Origin: an uncultured Paracoccaceae bacterium
Lineage (GTDB): Bacteria > Pseudomonadota > Alphaproteobacteria > Rhodobacterales > Rhodobacteraceae
DNA length: 64,000 bases
Direction of reading: 5' to 3'
NCBI GenBank assembly: GCA_934500835.1
Contig: CAKSTR010000001.1
Span: forward strand, 310,001-374,000
Positions 50,820 to 60,110 of this stretch are shown here, in pieces. The first letter of the stretch is position 1, and every line of letters starts with the position of its first letter. Both the position numbers and the translations under genes were made by a program. The notes under the pieces are model-generated. The model had not been told where the DNA came from. It saw only the letters and a program-made list of their open reading frames with translations, and did not search any database.

Positions 50820-52300
50820 GGCCGCGCCCCGATATGGCTGCCCGCGCGAAGGGCAAGGGCGGCGATGGTCAGCGAGGGGTTCACCGCCGCCGATGTCGGC
50901 AGCACCGAGGCATCCACGATATAGAGATTGTCCAGATCATGCGCCTTGAGGTTCGCATCCACCACCGAAGCCGCGGGGTCCGCCCCCATCCGCGCCGTGC
51001 CGCATTGATGACTAGGCTTCGACTTCGGGAAGCCTCGCGCCATGACGATGGGCCAGCCCGCCCGACGCAGCGCGCCCTTCAACCGCTTTACCAAAAGATC
51101 ATGGGCGCGGGTGTTGGTCCGCCGCCAGTCCAGCACCACCCCCTCACGCCAGAGCACGCGCGAGTTCGGATCGGGCAGGTCCTCGGACATCGCCAGCACA
51201 TGAACCGAATGGTCGGCGATATGCCCTGCCGCCCAAAGCGGCAGACCGGATTCGCCGGCAAGGATCGGCCCGGTGATCCGGCCCAGCATCTGCACATTGC
51301 CCAAGGGTTCGCCCTCGGGGCCGCCGGTCAGATACCAGTCGTTGAACTGGATGGTCTTTTCATAGATCGTCCGGTTGCGCCGCAGCGGGTTCCAGGCGAC
51401 CACGCCGGTCAGGTTGTGGTTCATGAAATTGCGCCCGACCTGATCCGATCCATTGGCCAGCCCGTTGGGATTGTCGGCATCGGCCGAGGCAAGAAGCAGG
51501 GCCGAGGACATCACGGCACCCGCGCACAGGCAGACCACCGTCGCGCTCAGGGTCTCGCGGCGGCCGTTCCGATCAACCTCGACGCCAGTCACGCGGCGGC
51601 CTGTCGCCAAGAGGCGCGTGGCCTTCGTCCCCGTCAGCAGCGTGACATTGGTGTACTTCAGGGCTTCGACCAGACTGCAGCTTTCGGCATCCGACTTCGC
51701 CCCTGTCGTGCAGGGGAAGGCATCCCATGCTGTCGGCGCCCGCTTCAGCCAGGCGTCGATGTCGATGCCGATGGGCAAGGGGGTCGGGTGCAGCCCCTGC
51801 GCTGCGAAGGCTTGGCGCAGGGTGGCTATGTCCGGCTCGTCCGGGACCGGAGGGAAAGGATAGGGCGCGGAATGCGGCGGCTCGGTCGGGTCATCGGCCG
51901 TGGCATCGCCACGAACCCGCAGCAGGGTTTCGGCCTGCGTGTAGAACGGCTCCAGCGCGTCATAGCCGATCGGCCAGCCGGGCGTGGTGCCCCCGATGTG
52001 CCGCAGCGGCCGGAAGTCTTCCGCGCGGTAGCGCAAAAGGACGGCCCCGTAGAACTTGGTATTGCCACCGACGAAGGCATAGTTTCCCGGCTCGAACTCG
52101 GCCCCGGACGCATCCTTCCAGACCTCCTTCGGCTTGAAGTAGGCCCGGCGAAAGATCGCATCGGGATCGCGCGCCTCGGGGCTGTCCGCCAGCCGCTCCC
52201 CTCGTTCAAGGATCACGATCCGCCGCCCCGAGGGCGCCAGCGACGCCGCCAGCGTGGCCCCGCCCATGCCGGAGCCGATGATCAGGATATCGGCGTCCAT
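50816..52300 (-). CDS. GMC oxidoreductase, sugar (glucoside-3-)dehydrogenase-like
   Basis: A 494-residue FAD enzyme with ADILIIGSGMGGATLAASLA, the FVGGNTKFYGAVLLRYR region, CLCAGAVMSSALLLASAD and the C-terminal SHQCGTARMGADPAASVVDA ... DASVLPTSAAVNPSLTIAAL. This layout, with the HQCGTARMG box, is that of the GMC sugar dehydrogenases (gluconate and glucoside 3-dehydrogenase large subunits) rather than choline oxidases. No small subunit or cytochrome partner gene is adjacent. It abuts the ABC ATPase gene with a 1-base overlap, forming part of the transport operon. Confidence 0.9.
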   Translation of the reverse strand: MDADILIIGSGMGGATLAASLAPSGRRIVILERGERLADSPEARDPDAIFRRAYFKPKEVWKDASGAEFEPGNYAFVGGNTKFYGAVLLRYRAEDFRPLRHIGGTTPGWPIGYDALEPFYTQAETLLRVRGDATADDPTEPPHSAPYPFPPVPDEPDIATLRQAFAAQGLHPTPLPIGIDIDAWLKRAPTAWDAFPCTTGAKSDAESCSLVEALKYTNVTLLTGTKATRLLATGRRVTGVEVDRNGRRETLSATVVCLCAGAVMSSALLLASADADNPNGLANGSDQVGRNFMNHNLTGVVAWNPLRRNRTIYEKTIQFNDWYLTGGPEGEPLGNVQMLGRITGPILAGESGLPLWAAGHIADHSVHVLAMSEDLPDPNSRVLWREGVVLDWRRTNTRAHDLLVKRLKGALRRAGWPIVMARGFPKSKPSHQCGTARMGADPAASVVDANLKAHDLDNLYIVDASVLPTSAAVNPSLTIAALALRAGSHIGARP

Positions 52301-53412
52301 CAGGGGGCGATCCGTTCCTCGGTTTCCGGGTCGAAGGCGACGGCCTTCTCCATGTTCACCGCAAAGTCAAACCGCTGGCCGGCATGCACCGCCGCATCGG
52401 CCCGCATCCGGGCGATCACATCCTTGCCGGAGAGCGACATGGTGACGAAAGTATCGGCCCCCGCGGGTTCGGTCACCGTCACCACATTCGACAGCGCCCG
52501 GATCGAGGCGGAGTTGCGGTCGGCCCCCTCGGGATCGGTGATCGCTTCGGGGCGGATGCCCAGAAGGATGTCACGCCCGGCCCATCCGGTCAGGTTGCTC
52601 TGGTTCAGCGCCAGCAGAACCGGCTTGCCTTCGGCATCGGTCACCTGCGCCTGGGGTGCGCCCCCTTCCAGAACGACCTTGGCCGGGATGATGTTCATGG
52701 CAGGGCTGCCCATGAAGGTGGCGACGAACAGGTTCGCGGGGGTGTCGTAGATCTCTTTCGGCGTGCCGAGTTGCTGCACCAGCCCCTTGTTCATCACCGC
52801 AATGCGGGTCGAGAGGGTCATCGCCTCGATCTGGTCATGGGTGACATAGACGATGGTCGTCTTCAGCTTGTGGTGCAGCTTCTTGATCTCGGTCCGCATG
52901 TCGACGCGAAGCTTCGCATCGAGGTTGGACAAGGGTTCGTCGAACAGGAACACGTCCGGGTCGCGCACCAGGGCGCGGCCCATGGCGACGCGCTGGCGCT
53001 GGCCACCGGAAAGCTGGCCGGGCTTGCGGTCCAGCAGGTGATCGATCTGCAAAAGTTTCGAGACATCCGCCAGCGCCTTGTCCCGCTCGGGCTTCGGCAC
53101 GCCGTGCATTTCCAACCCGAAGGTCATGTTCTGGCCGACAGTCATGTTGGGGTAGAGCGCGTAGCTCTGGAACACCATGGCGATGTTGCGCTTGGACGGA
53201 TGGACCCCGTTCATCACCCGGTCCTTGATGCGGATCTCGCCGCCCGAGATGCCTTCAAGCCCGGCGATCATGTTCAGCAGCGTGGACTTGCCGCACCCCG
53301 AGGGGCCGACGAGGACAAGAAACTCGCCCTCCTCGACCGCGATGTCGACGCGGTGCAGAACCTGGACCGAGCCATAGGATTTGGTGACGTTGGAGATGTC
53401 GAGAAAACCCAT
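52300..53412 (-). CDS. Carbohydrate ABC transporter ATPase (UgpC/MalK type)
   Basis: A 370-residue ABC ATPase: Walker A GPSGCGKSTLLNMIAG, Q-loop MVFQSYALYPNMTV, signature LSGGQRQRVAMGRAL, Walker B VFLFDEPLSNLD, H-loop VTHD, then C-terminal TOBE/OB domains (ILLGIRPEAITDP). It powers the two sugar permeases encoded directly upstream and is the fourth gene after the binding protein. The regulatory C-terminus is kept, so inducer-exclusion-like control is possible. Confidence 0.95.
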   Translation of the reverse strand: MGFLDISNVTKSYGSVQVLHRVDIAVEEGEFLVLVGPSGCGKSTLLNMIAGLEGISGGEIRIKDRVMNGVHPSKRNIAMVFQSYALYPNMTVGQNMTFGLEMHGVPKPERDKALADVSKLLQIDHLLDRKPGQLSGGQRQRVAMGRALVRDPDVFLFDEPLSNLDAKLRVDMRTEIKKLHHKLKTTIVYVTHDQIEAMTLSTRIAVMNKGLVQQLGTPKEIYDTPANLFVATFMGSPAMNIIPAKVVLEGGAPQAQVTDAEGKPVLLALNQSNLTGWAGRDILLGIRPEAITDPEGADRNSASIRALSNVVTVTEPAGADTFVTMSLSGKDVIARMRADAAVHAGQRFDFAVNMEKAVAFDPETEERIAP

Positions 53413-53415
53413 GGG

Positions 53416-54297
53416 TCAGCCTTTCACAGAACCAGCCATCAGGCCGCGCACGAAGTAGCGGCCGGCGACGATGTAGACGAAGAGGGTGGGAAGGGCGGCA
53501 AGGATCGCGCCCGCGAAATGGACGTTGTATTCCTTCACCCCGGTCGAGGACTGCACGAGGTTGTTCAGCGCCACGGTCATCGGCTGGTTCACCCCGCCGA
53601 ACGAGGCGCCGAACAGGAAGTCGTTCCAGATATTGGTGAATTGCCAGATCACCGAGACCACGGCGATCGGGCCCGAGACGGGCAGAAGGATGCGCCAGAA
53701 GATGCGGAAGAAGCCGGCACCGTCGATCTGGGCGGCACGCACCAGCTCGGTCGGGAAGGCGGCGTAGTAGTTGCGGAAGTACAGCGTGGTGAAGCCGATG
53801 CCATAGACCACATGGACAAGGATCAGCCCCTGCACCGAACCCGCCAGCCCCAGCATGCCCAGCACGCGCGCCATCGGGATCAGCACGATCTGGAACGGGA
53901 TGAAGCAGGCGAAAAGCATCAGGCCGAAGACCCAGGTATCGCCGCGGAACCGCCATTTGGTCAGGATGTAGCCGTTCATGGCGCCGACCACGGTCGAGAT
54001 CGCCACGGCAGGCACGACCATCAGGATCGAATTCAGGAAATAGGGCTTCAGCCCGGTGGGCGAGACGCCGATCTGCGCCGTCGACCAGGCACTTGCCCAG
54101 GGGGCCAGGGTCCAGTCCTGCGGCAGCGCCATCATGTTGCCGCCGGTGATCTCGGACAGCGGCTTCAGCGAGTTCACCACCATGACATACAGCGGCAGAA
54201 GGTAGAACAGCGCGAAGACGATCAGCACGACATAGATGAAGACGCGGGTGATGCGGCCGGTCGAGACGGCGGAGTCCTGGGTGACGGCGCTCATCAC
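53416..54297 (-). CDS. Carbohydrate ABC transporter permease (MalG type)
   Basis: A 293-residue inner-membrane permease with six helices, the first at FIYVVLIVFALFYLLPLYVMV. The EAA loop reads ELVRAAQIDGAGFFRIF and precedes RILLPVSGPIAVV; MGTPLTR-like ILTKWRFRGD and the C-terminal VAGRYFVRGLMAGSVKG are typical of MalG/GtsC proteins. It overlaps the MalF-type gene by 4 bases. Confidence 0.95.
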   Translation of the reverse strand: MMSAVTQDSAVSTGRITRVFIYVVLIVFALFYLLPLYVMVVNSLKPLSEITGGNMMALPQDWTLAPWASAWSTAQIGVSPTGLKPYFLNSILMVVPAVAISTVVGAMNGYILTKWRFRGDTWVFGLMLFACFIPFQIVLIPMARVLGMLGLAGSVQGLILVHVVYGIGFTTLYFRNYYAAFPTELVRAAQIDGAGFFRIFWRILLPVSGPIAVVSVIWQFTNIWNDFLFGASFGGVNQPMTVALNNLVQSSTGVKEYNVHFAGAILAALPTLFVYIVAGRYFVRGLMAGSVKG

Positions 54298-55190
54298 TTC
54301 TTCTCCTTCAGTTCGGCGTAAAGATAGGGGACCATGATCGCGGCGATGGTCATCAGCATGATCACGGCCGAAGAGGCGCCCACCCCCATCTCGTTTCGGG
54401 TGAAGGTGTAGGAATACATGAAGGTCGCCGGCATCGAGGTGGACCGCCCCGGCCCGCCATTGGTCAGCGCGATCACAAGGTCATAGGACTTGATCGCCAG
54501 GTGGCTGAGGATGACGAAGGCCGACAGGAAGGCCGGGCGCAGCAGCGGAATGACGATGCGGCGGTAAAGCTGCCAGTTCGAGGCGCCGTCGATCTGGGCG
54601 GCCTTGAGGATCTCGTTGTCGATGCCGCGCAGGCCGGCAAGGAACATCGCCATCACAAAGCCCGAGGTCTGCCAGACCGCCGCGATGACGATGGTGTAGA
54701 TCGCCATGGTGTTCGACTTGATCCAGTTGAACTGGAAGCTTTCCCATCCCCATTGATGCATGACGTTCTCAAGCCCGATGCCGGGATCGAGGAACCACTT
54801 CCAGGCGGTGCCGGTGACGATGAAGCTCAGCGCCATCGGGTAAAGGTAGATCGGCCGCAAGGCCCCCTCGCCCCGGATCTTCTGGTCAAGGAAGATCGCC
54901 AGCATCAGGCCGATGGCGGTGCAGATCACGATATAGAGGCTGGCGAAGATGGCGATGTTCGTCAGCGCAATCTTCCACTCGGGCAGGCTGAAGAGCCGGT
55001 GGTAATTGGCCAGACCCACCCAGGCGTCGAACTTCGGCAACATCTTGGAGCCGGTGAAGGACAGGATGATGGTGAAGACGATGAAGCCGTAGACGAAAAG
55101 CAACGTCACGGCGAAGGAGGGCGCCAGAACAAGCTTCGGCAGCCAGTCCTGAAGACGCGTGCGGAAATCGGCCGGTGCTGGCGCAGCCAT
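54294..55190 (-). CDS. Carbohydrate ABC transporter permease (MalF type)
   Basis: A 298-residue permease with six helices and the EAA loop DNEILKAAQIDGASNWQLYR followed by IVIPLLRPAFLSAFVIL. It lacks the large periplasmic loop of E. coli MalF, like GtsB/UgpA-type subunits. Start 55190 (MAAPAPADFRTRLQ) has AGGGAAGGGA upstream; the longer open frame to 55358 crosses the hairpins in the leader and is rejected. Confidence 0.93.
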   Translation of the reverse strand: MAAPAPADFRTRLQDWLPKLVLAPSFAVTLLFVYGFIVFTIILSFTGSKMLPKFDAWVGLANYHRLFSLPEWKIALTNIAIFASLYIVICTAIGLMLAIFLDQKIRGEGALRPIYLYPMALSFIVTGTAWKWFLDPGIGLENVMHQWGWESFQFNWIKSNTMAIYTIVIAAVWQTSGFVMAMFLAGLRGIDNEILKAAQIDGASNWQLYRRIVIPLLRPAFLSAFVILSHLAIKSYDLVIALTNGGPGRSTSMPATFMYSYTFTRNEMGVGASSAVIMLMTIAAIMVPYLYAELKEKK

Positions 55191-55238
55191 GGCTGGTCCC
55201 TTCCCTGCGGGTGATGGCAAATATCTTCGATGATTTGT

Positions 55239-55297
55239 GCAAATTCCTTGTGTTACGGAATTTGCGGGGTTCCCGGGGGCGGTCGGCCCGCCCCCGG
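55239..55297 (-). promoter_or_regulatory. Two hairpins between binding-protein and permease genes
   Basis: Just past the binding-protein stop on the minus strand lies a 10-bp GC stem (CCGGGGGCGG/CCGCCCCCGG, 55273-55297), then a 9-bp AT-richer stem (GCAAATTCC/GGAATTTGC, 55239-55265). No T run follows. This placement fits the usual 3' stabiliser/partial terminator that makes binding protein more abundant than permeases. Confidence 0.65.
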
Positions 55298-55305
55298 AAG
55301 AAGGC

Positions 55306-56559
55306 TTACTTCGCGGCGGCGACGGCTTCGGCCAGCGCGGTCGCGGCGGCGGCGCCATCGGTGATCTCGCCGTTCACCACGGCGGTGATCACGTCATAGG
55401 TGGCGTTTTTCACCGCAGCCGGCGCGCCATGGCCATGGGCCATGGACCCAAAGAGGGTGCCGGCCGTATTGGCCTCGGCCAGATCCTTCATGCCCTTCTT
55501 GCCGCAATCGTCGAAGTCGGTGTCCGGCACGTCGGTGCGCGCCGGGACCGAGCCCTTGACCACGTTGAAGGCGGACTGGAAGGCCGGGCTTTCGATGGCG
55601 GATGCCATGGCGGCCTGAGCGGCTTTCTTGCCGTCGCCCTGCACGTTGAACATCGCGAACTGGTCGGAGTTGAAAGTCACCGATCCTTGCGTGCCCGGGA
55701 AGCGGATGCAGACGAAATCGGTGCCCGGCACCTTGCCCGCCTTCAGGAACTCGCCCTTGGCCCAGTCGCCCATGAACTGCATGCCGGCTTCGTTGTTGAT
55801 CACCATGGCCGAGGCCAGGTTCCAGTCGCGGCCCGAGAAGTTGTCGTCGAAATAGCTGCGCAGCTTGATCAGCTTGTTGAAGGCATCCGCCATCTTCTCG
55901 CCGCCCAGCGCCGCCGGGTCGAGATCGATGAACGCCGCCTTGTAGAAGTCCGGGCCCTCGGCCAGAACCAGCGCGTCAAAGATGGTCGCGTCCTGCCAGG
56001 CCTGACCGCCATGGGCGATCGGGGTGATCCCGGCTTCCTTCATCTTGTCGAGAACCGCGACCAGTTCGTCGAAGTTGGTCGGCTCGCCAAGGCCGGTCGC
56101 ATCCAGCGCAGCCTTGTTGATCCAGACCCAGTTGGTCGAGTGGACGTTGACCGGCGCCGCGATCCAGTGGCCATCGTATTTCGAGAAGGCCTGCAGCGCG
56201 CCCGGGATCACGTTGTCCCAGCCCTCGGCCGCCGCCACCTCGTCCAGGTTGCCAAGCGCGCCTTCCTTGGCCCAGTCAAGGATGTCGAAGCCCAGCATCT
56301 GCACGGCGGTCGGCGGGTCGCCGGCGGTCACGCGCGCCCGCAGCGCGGTCATCGCAGCCTCGCCGCCGCCGCCCGCCACCGGCATGTCGATCCAGCCGAT
56401 GCCCTTGGCCGCCAGATCCTCTTTCAGCACGTTCAGCGCCGCAGCCTCACCGCCGGAGGTCCACCAGTGCAGCACTTCAACGTCCTCGGCCTTGGCCGAA
56501 GCCGCCAGTCCAATGGTCAGAGCCATCGCCGAAGCGAAGCCTTTCGCGATCATCTTCAT
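55306..56559 (-). CDS. Sugar ABC transporter substrate-binding protein (GtsA/glucose-mannose type)
   Basis: A 417-residue periplasmic binding protein with a signal peptide ([20 protein letters not shown], cleavage after SAKA). The mature start [20 protein letters not shown] is characteristic of the GtsA/glucose-mannose-binding cluster, as are [34 protein letters not shown] and [26 protein letters not shown] stands before ATG 56559. It is the first gene of the transport operon, behind a LacI-type operator and divergent from island regulator 2. Sugar identity is inferred only from family resemblance. Confidence 0.92.
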   Translation of the reverse strand: MKMIAKGFASAMALTIGLAASAKAEDVEVLHWWTSGGEAAALNVLKEDLAAKGIGWIDMPVAGGGGEAAMTALRARVTAGDPPTAVQMLGFDILDWAKEGALGNLDEVAAAEGWDNVIPGALQAFSKYDGHWIAAPVNVHSTNWVWINKAALDATGLGEPTNFDELVAVLDKMKEAGITPIAHGGQAWQDATIFDALVLAEGPDFYKAAFIDLDPAALGGEKMADAFNKLIKLRSYFDDNFSGRDWNLASAMVINNEAGMQFMGDWAKGEFLKAGKVPGTDFVCIRFPGTQGSVTFNSDQFAMFNVQGDGKKAAQAAMASAIESPAFQSAFNVVKGSVPARTDVPDTDFDDCGKKGMKDLAEANTAGTLFGSMAHGHGAPAAVKNATYDVITAVVNGEITDGAAAATALAEAVAAAK

Positions 56560-56603
56560 GTCATCCTCCCAGATGAAGTGTCCCGTTTTGGGGAACACAT
56601 TAG

Positions 56604-56632
56604 TGAAACGTTACAACAGCTACCGTCGTCAA
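56604..56632 (-). promoter_or_regulatory. LacI-type operator and promoter for the ABC transporter operon
   Basis: TGTAACGTTTCA (minus strand, 56615-56604) is an imperfect palindrome with central CG, like LacI/GalR operators (consensus TGTAAACGTTTACA). A TTGACG -35-like hexamer lies at 56632-56627, 17 bases from the position where the operator covers the -10 region. It sits between the binding-protein gene and the divergent LacI gene. Confidence 0.55.
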
Positions 56633-56782
56633 CAGGAATCTTCCCTCTCTTGCCGCGGCGCAGCGCATTTCTGTTGCTGCAAACGCATTCGCGTCCGCAC
56701 CGGCGAGGGATCGAAACAAAAGGATTGTATCGTTGCACATCGCCGGCGTAGTCTTGGCAATCGGCGCAGCGGAGGGCAGATC

Positions 56783-57817
56783 CTGACCGACAGCGACACA
56801 AGACTCCAGCCCCAGCCGCCCCAGCCGCGGCCCCGGGCGACATTGCGCACGGTCGCTTCGGCCACCGGGCTTGCAGTCACCACCGTGTCGCGCGCCCTGG
56901 CCAACGATCCGCGAATCGCCGCGACGACCCGGGCGCTGGTGGCCGAAGCGGCCGTCCGCCTGGGCTATGTGCCGGACCGTGCCGCGCAGCGCCTGCGCAC
57001 CGGGCGCACCAAGGTGGTGCAGCTTCTGCTCAACCTCGATCACGAATTCCTGGGCTTCACGCATGAACTGATCGGCGGGCTCAGCGCGGCGCTTGCCGGC
57101 ACGGGTTATTCCGTCACCATCTTCCCCGACATCCTGGGCCATGACCGTCTGGCCGCCGTGCGCCAGATCGTCGAGACCCGCCTGGGCGACGGCATCATCT
57201 TCAACCGGACCGAGCCCTTCGACCCCCGCGTCCGCTATCTGATGGAACAGGGTTTTCCCTTCGTCTGCCACGGCCGCACCGAATTCACCGTGCCGCATCC
57301 CTTCGTCGATTATGACAACGAGGCCTTCGCCCGCATCGCGGTCGAACGGCTGATGGCAAAGGGTCGGTCCCGCCTGCTGATGGTCCTGCCGCCCGCGCGC
57401 TACTCTTTCGCCCAGCATCTGCGGTGGGGCGCGGTGGCCGCCGCCCGTGCGGCCGGGATCACGATCGAACTGCCCGAAGACATCACGCTGGACACCCCCC
57501 AACAGGACACCAGCGCCTGGCTGGCGCGGCGGCTGGAGCAGCCGGACCGGCCCGATGGCATCATCTGCGTCGGCGAAGTTGCCGCCATGGTCTCGATGGC
57601 CGCGATCAGCGACAGCCAGCTGACCCTTGGCGACGAGATCGACCTTGTGGCCAAGCGCGCCAGCGGCATCTTCGACATGTTCCGCCCGCGCATCGACACC
57701 ATGGTCGAGGATCTGCGTCTGGCCGGCCGGGTGATGGGCGAACACCTCCTCCGGGCGATGGCAGGCGAGGATCCGAAGATCCTGCAGACCCTGCATCAGC
57801 CGGTGGTGGAGTTCTAG
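56783..57817 (+). CDS. LacI family transcriptional regulator (AglR-like, island regulator 2); start codon uncertain
   Basis: A LacI/GalR protein of about 344 residues. The HTH is LRTVASATGLAVTTVSRALA, followed by the effector domain (VQLLLNLDHEFLGFTHELIG, GIIFNRTEPFDPRVRYLMEQ, PDGIICVGEVAAMVSM). The N-terminal RATLRTVA... form and the effector domain resemble AglR-type regulators of sugar ABC operons. No ATG or GTG lies at a sensible position: the best Shine-Dalgarno (GGAGG, 56771-56775) leads at 7 bases to CTG 56783, while TTG 56843 would cut into the first HTH residues and has a poor SD. It is divergent from the binding-protein gene and presumably represses it. Confidence 0.82.
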   Translation: MTDSDTRLQPQPPQPRPRATLRTVASATGLAVTTVSRALANDPRIAATTRALVAEAAVRLGYVPDRAAQRLRTGRTKVVQLLLNLDHEFLGFTHELIGGLSAALAGTGYSVTIFPDILGHDRLAAVRQIVETRLGDGIIFNRTEPFDPRVRYLMEQGFPFVCHGRTEFTVPHPFVDYDNEAFARIAVERLMAKGRSRLLMVLPPARYSFAQHLRWGAVAAARAAGITIELPEDITLDTPQQDTSAWLARRLEQPDRPDGIICVGEVAAMVSMAAISDSQLTLGDEIDLVAKRASGIFDMFRPRIDTMVEDLRLAGRVMGEHLLRAMAGEDPKILQTLHQPVVEF

Positions 57818-57819
57818 GA

Positions 57820-59340
57820 TCATCCGCGCACCCAGTTCCCGCGCGTGCGGCCGATCCGCATCACCAGCGACTTCACCTCAAGGAATTCGTCCAGCCCGTA
57901 GCTGCCGATTTCACGGCCAAGGCCCGACTGTTTCATGCCGCCAAAGGTGACTTCGGGGAAGCCGTCCATCCAGGTGTTGGTCCAGACCGTGCCGGCCTGC
58001 GCGCCCCGCGCAAAGGCAAGGCAGGTGTGGACATTCTCGCTCCAGACCCCGGCCGACAACCCGTATGAGGCATCGTTGGCCAGCGCCAGGGCCTCCTCCA
58101 GCGTGCGGAAGGTCAGAACCGACAGCACCGGGCCGAAGACCTCTTCCCGGGCGATGGCCATGCCGGGGGTGACATTGGCGACGATGGTCGGCTGGTAGAA
58201 CTCGCCCGGCAGCCCGGGGATGGTCAGCTTGCCGCCGCCAAGGGCGATGGTCGCGCCCTCGGCGCGGGCCGCCTGCACATAGCCGTCGATCTTTTGCTGA
58301 TGCGCCGGGGTGACGATGGCGCCGACCTGCGTGATCGGGTCCAGCGGATCGCCGAAGGCCACCTTGCGCGACAGGGCTGCCACCCTGGCGGTGAAATCCG
58401 CGGCAATATCCTCATGCACGATGATCCGGCTGCCCGAATTGCAGCACTGGCCGACGTTGAAATAGATGCCGAAGGTGACGGCATCGGCGGCCGAGTCCAG
58501 ATCGGCGTCGGGGAAGATCACCTGCGGGTTCTTCCCCCCCAGTTCCAGCGCCACCTTCTTCAAGGTGCCGCTTGCCGCCGCCGCGATGCCGCGCCCGACG
58601 CCGGTCGAGCCGGTGAACGTCACCATATCCACCGCGTCATGCTGCGCCATCAGCGCACCGACCGGCTGGCCAAGGCCAAGGACGATGTTCACCACGCCGT
58701 CCGGCATCCCGGCCTCGGCCAGCATCTCGCCCAGCATCACCGTGGTCGAGGGCGTCATCTCTGACGGTTTTACCACGCAGGTGCAGCCCGCCGCCAGCGC
58801 GAAGGGCAGCTTCTGCGACAGGATCCAGAACGGGAAGTTCCACGGCGTGATGATGGACACCACGCCGATCGGTTCCTTCAGGACCACCGCCAGCATGTCC
58901 TCGCCGATATTGTTGTGGCTGTCGCCATGACTGGTGCGCGCCAGTGCCGCCGCATAGCGCCACAGATCCGCCGCCCCGCCGCATTCGCCACGCGACTGGC
59001 TGATCGGCTTGCCGGATTCCAGCGTCTCCAGAAGGGCGAGGCGTTCGACATTGGCCTCGATCAGATCGGCCACCTTCAGCAGCACCGCCGCGCGCGCCTT
59101 GCCGCTCAGCCTGCTCCAGCGGCCGTCGTCAAAGGCACGGCGGGCTGCGGCAATCGCCGCCTCGGTCTCGGCCACGCCACCCTTTGCCGCCCGGCTGACC
59201 ACCACCCCGTGCGAGGGCGAGATGCGTTCCGTCACCGCCGCATCCGCGCTGTCCTGCCAGCGCCCGTCGATCAGATGGCGGCCATGGAAGGGCGCGGGAA
59301 GCGTGGTCCGGGCCGCGGGGATCAGGGTCAGGTCATTCAT
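57820..59340 (-). CDS. NAD(P)-dependent aldehyde dehydrogenase
   Basis: A 506-residue ALDH-fold enzyme: TPWNFPFWILSQKLPFALAA, FTGSTGVGRGI, catalytic Glu in ALELGGKNPQVIF (around residue 264) and catalytic Cys in FNVGQCCNSGSR (around 301), then EEVFGPVLSVLTF and PFGGMKQSG-like TFGGMKQSGLGRE. It oxidises an aldehyde to the acid; the substrate is not evident. It is the last gene of the Gfo/Idh operon, 2 bases from the enoyl-CoA hydratase gene and convergent with the LacI gene. Confidence 0.95.
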   Translation of the reverse strand: MNDLTLIPAARTTLPAPFHGRHLIDGRWQDSADAAVTERISPSHGVVVSRAAKGGVAETEAAIAAARRAFDDGRWSRLSGKARAAVLLKVADLIEANVERLALLETLESGKPISQSRGECGGAADLWRYAAALARTSHGDSHNNIGEDMLAVVLKEPIGVVSIITPWNFPFWILSQKLPFALAAGCTCVVKPSEMTPSTTVMLGEMLAEAGMPDGVVNIVLGLGQPVGALMAQHDAVDMVTFTGSTGVGRGIAAAASGTLKKVALELGGKNPQVIFPDADLDSAADAVTFGIYFNVGQCCNSGSRIIVHEDIAADFTARVAALSRKVAFGDPLDPITQVGAIVTPAHQQKIDGYVQAARAEGATIALGGGKLTIPGLPGEFYQPTIVANVTPGMAIAREEVFGPVLSVLTFRTLEEALALANDASYGLSAGVWSENVHTCLAFARGAQAGTVWTNTWMDGFPEVTFGGMKQSGLGREIGSYGLDEFLEVKSLVMRIGRTRGNWVRG

Positions 59341-59342
59341 GG

Positions 59343-60110
59343 TCAGGTTCCGGGAAATTCAGGGGCGCGCTTGGCGCGGAAGGCCGCGACGCCCTCGTCA
59401 CGGTCGGCCGAGGCGGCAATGGCGGCAGAGCCGAGCGCCTCGACCATGGCAGCGGGGTCTTCGCCCCGGCCGGCATGGATCATCGCCTTGTTGATCTCGA
59501 TGGCGCGGGGCGACAGCGTGGCCAGCCGCCCGCCGATGGCGAAGGCGGCCGCGCGGACGTCCTCGGCCAGTTCGGCGACAAAACCGCAGGACAAGGCCCG
59601 ATCTGCCGCGATCCGGCGGCCGAACAGCGCCATTTCCTTCAGCATCGGCTCCGGCAGCAACCGACCAAGCCGTTGCGTGCCCGACCAGCCGGGGACGATG
59701 CCCACCCCGGCCTCGGGCAGGGCGATGGTCGCCTTGGGCACCATCACGCGAATGTCGCAGGCCGCCGCCAACTCCAGCCCGCCGCCGAAGGCGTGGCCGT
59801 TCAGCGCCGCAATGGTGGGCTTGGCCAGCCGCGCCAGCCGGTCGAAGATGCGATGGCCGCCGCGCACCCAGTTGCGCGCGAACTCGGCCGGGTTCAGATC
59901 ACCCCAGCCGTTGATGTCGGCCCCGGTGCAAAAGGCGCGCTCGCCCGTCCCGATCAGCACCACGGCGCGGATGTCGGCGCGGTTTTCCAGTGCTTCCAGA
60001 TGCGTCGCCAGTTGCGCCAGCATCTCGGGGGTGAAGCAGTTCAGCTTGGCCGGGTTGTCCAGCCGCAGCTCTGCCACCGCGCCTTCGACGGCAAGAACGA
60101 CCCCGCTCAT
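59343..60110 (-). CDS. Enoyl-CoA hydratase/isomerase family protein
   Basis: A 255-residue crotonase. Oxyanion-hole segments are GERAFCTGADINGW and LNGHAFGGGLELAAACDIRV; the acidic catalytic region reads LPEAGVGIVPGWSGTQRLGR. It hydrates or isomerises an acyl-CoA. ATG 60110 overlaps the CoA-transferase stop (ATGA); ATG 60119, three codons earlier, is also possible. The open frame running to 60866 is antisense-like sequence within the CoA-transferase gene and is rejected. Confidence 0.93.
   Translation of the reverse strand: MSGVVLAVEGAVAELRLDNPAKLNCFTPEMLAQLATHLEALENRADIRAVVLIGTGERAFCTGADINGWGDLNPAEFARNWVRGGHRIFDRLARLAKPTIAALNGHAFGGGLELAAACDIRVMVPKATIALPEAGVGIVPGWSGTQRLGRLLPEPMLKEMALFGRRIAADRALSCGFVAELAEDVRAAAFAIGGRLATLSPRAIEINKAMIHAGRGEDPAAMVEALGSAAIAASADRDEGVAAFRAKRAPEFPGT

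Noticed and set aside
52384..54321. 645-residue plus-strand frame across the ABC ATPase and MalG-type genes
   Set aside because: It is antisense to two certain transporter genes and its composition (His, Asp, Gln, Arg-rich) is typical of shadows.
54718..54735. FNR-like box TTGATCCAGTTGAA
   Set aside because: It has two mismatches in the second half-site and lies in the middle of the MalF-type coding region.
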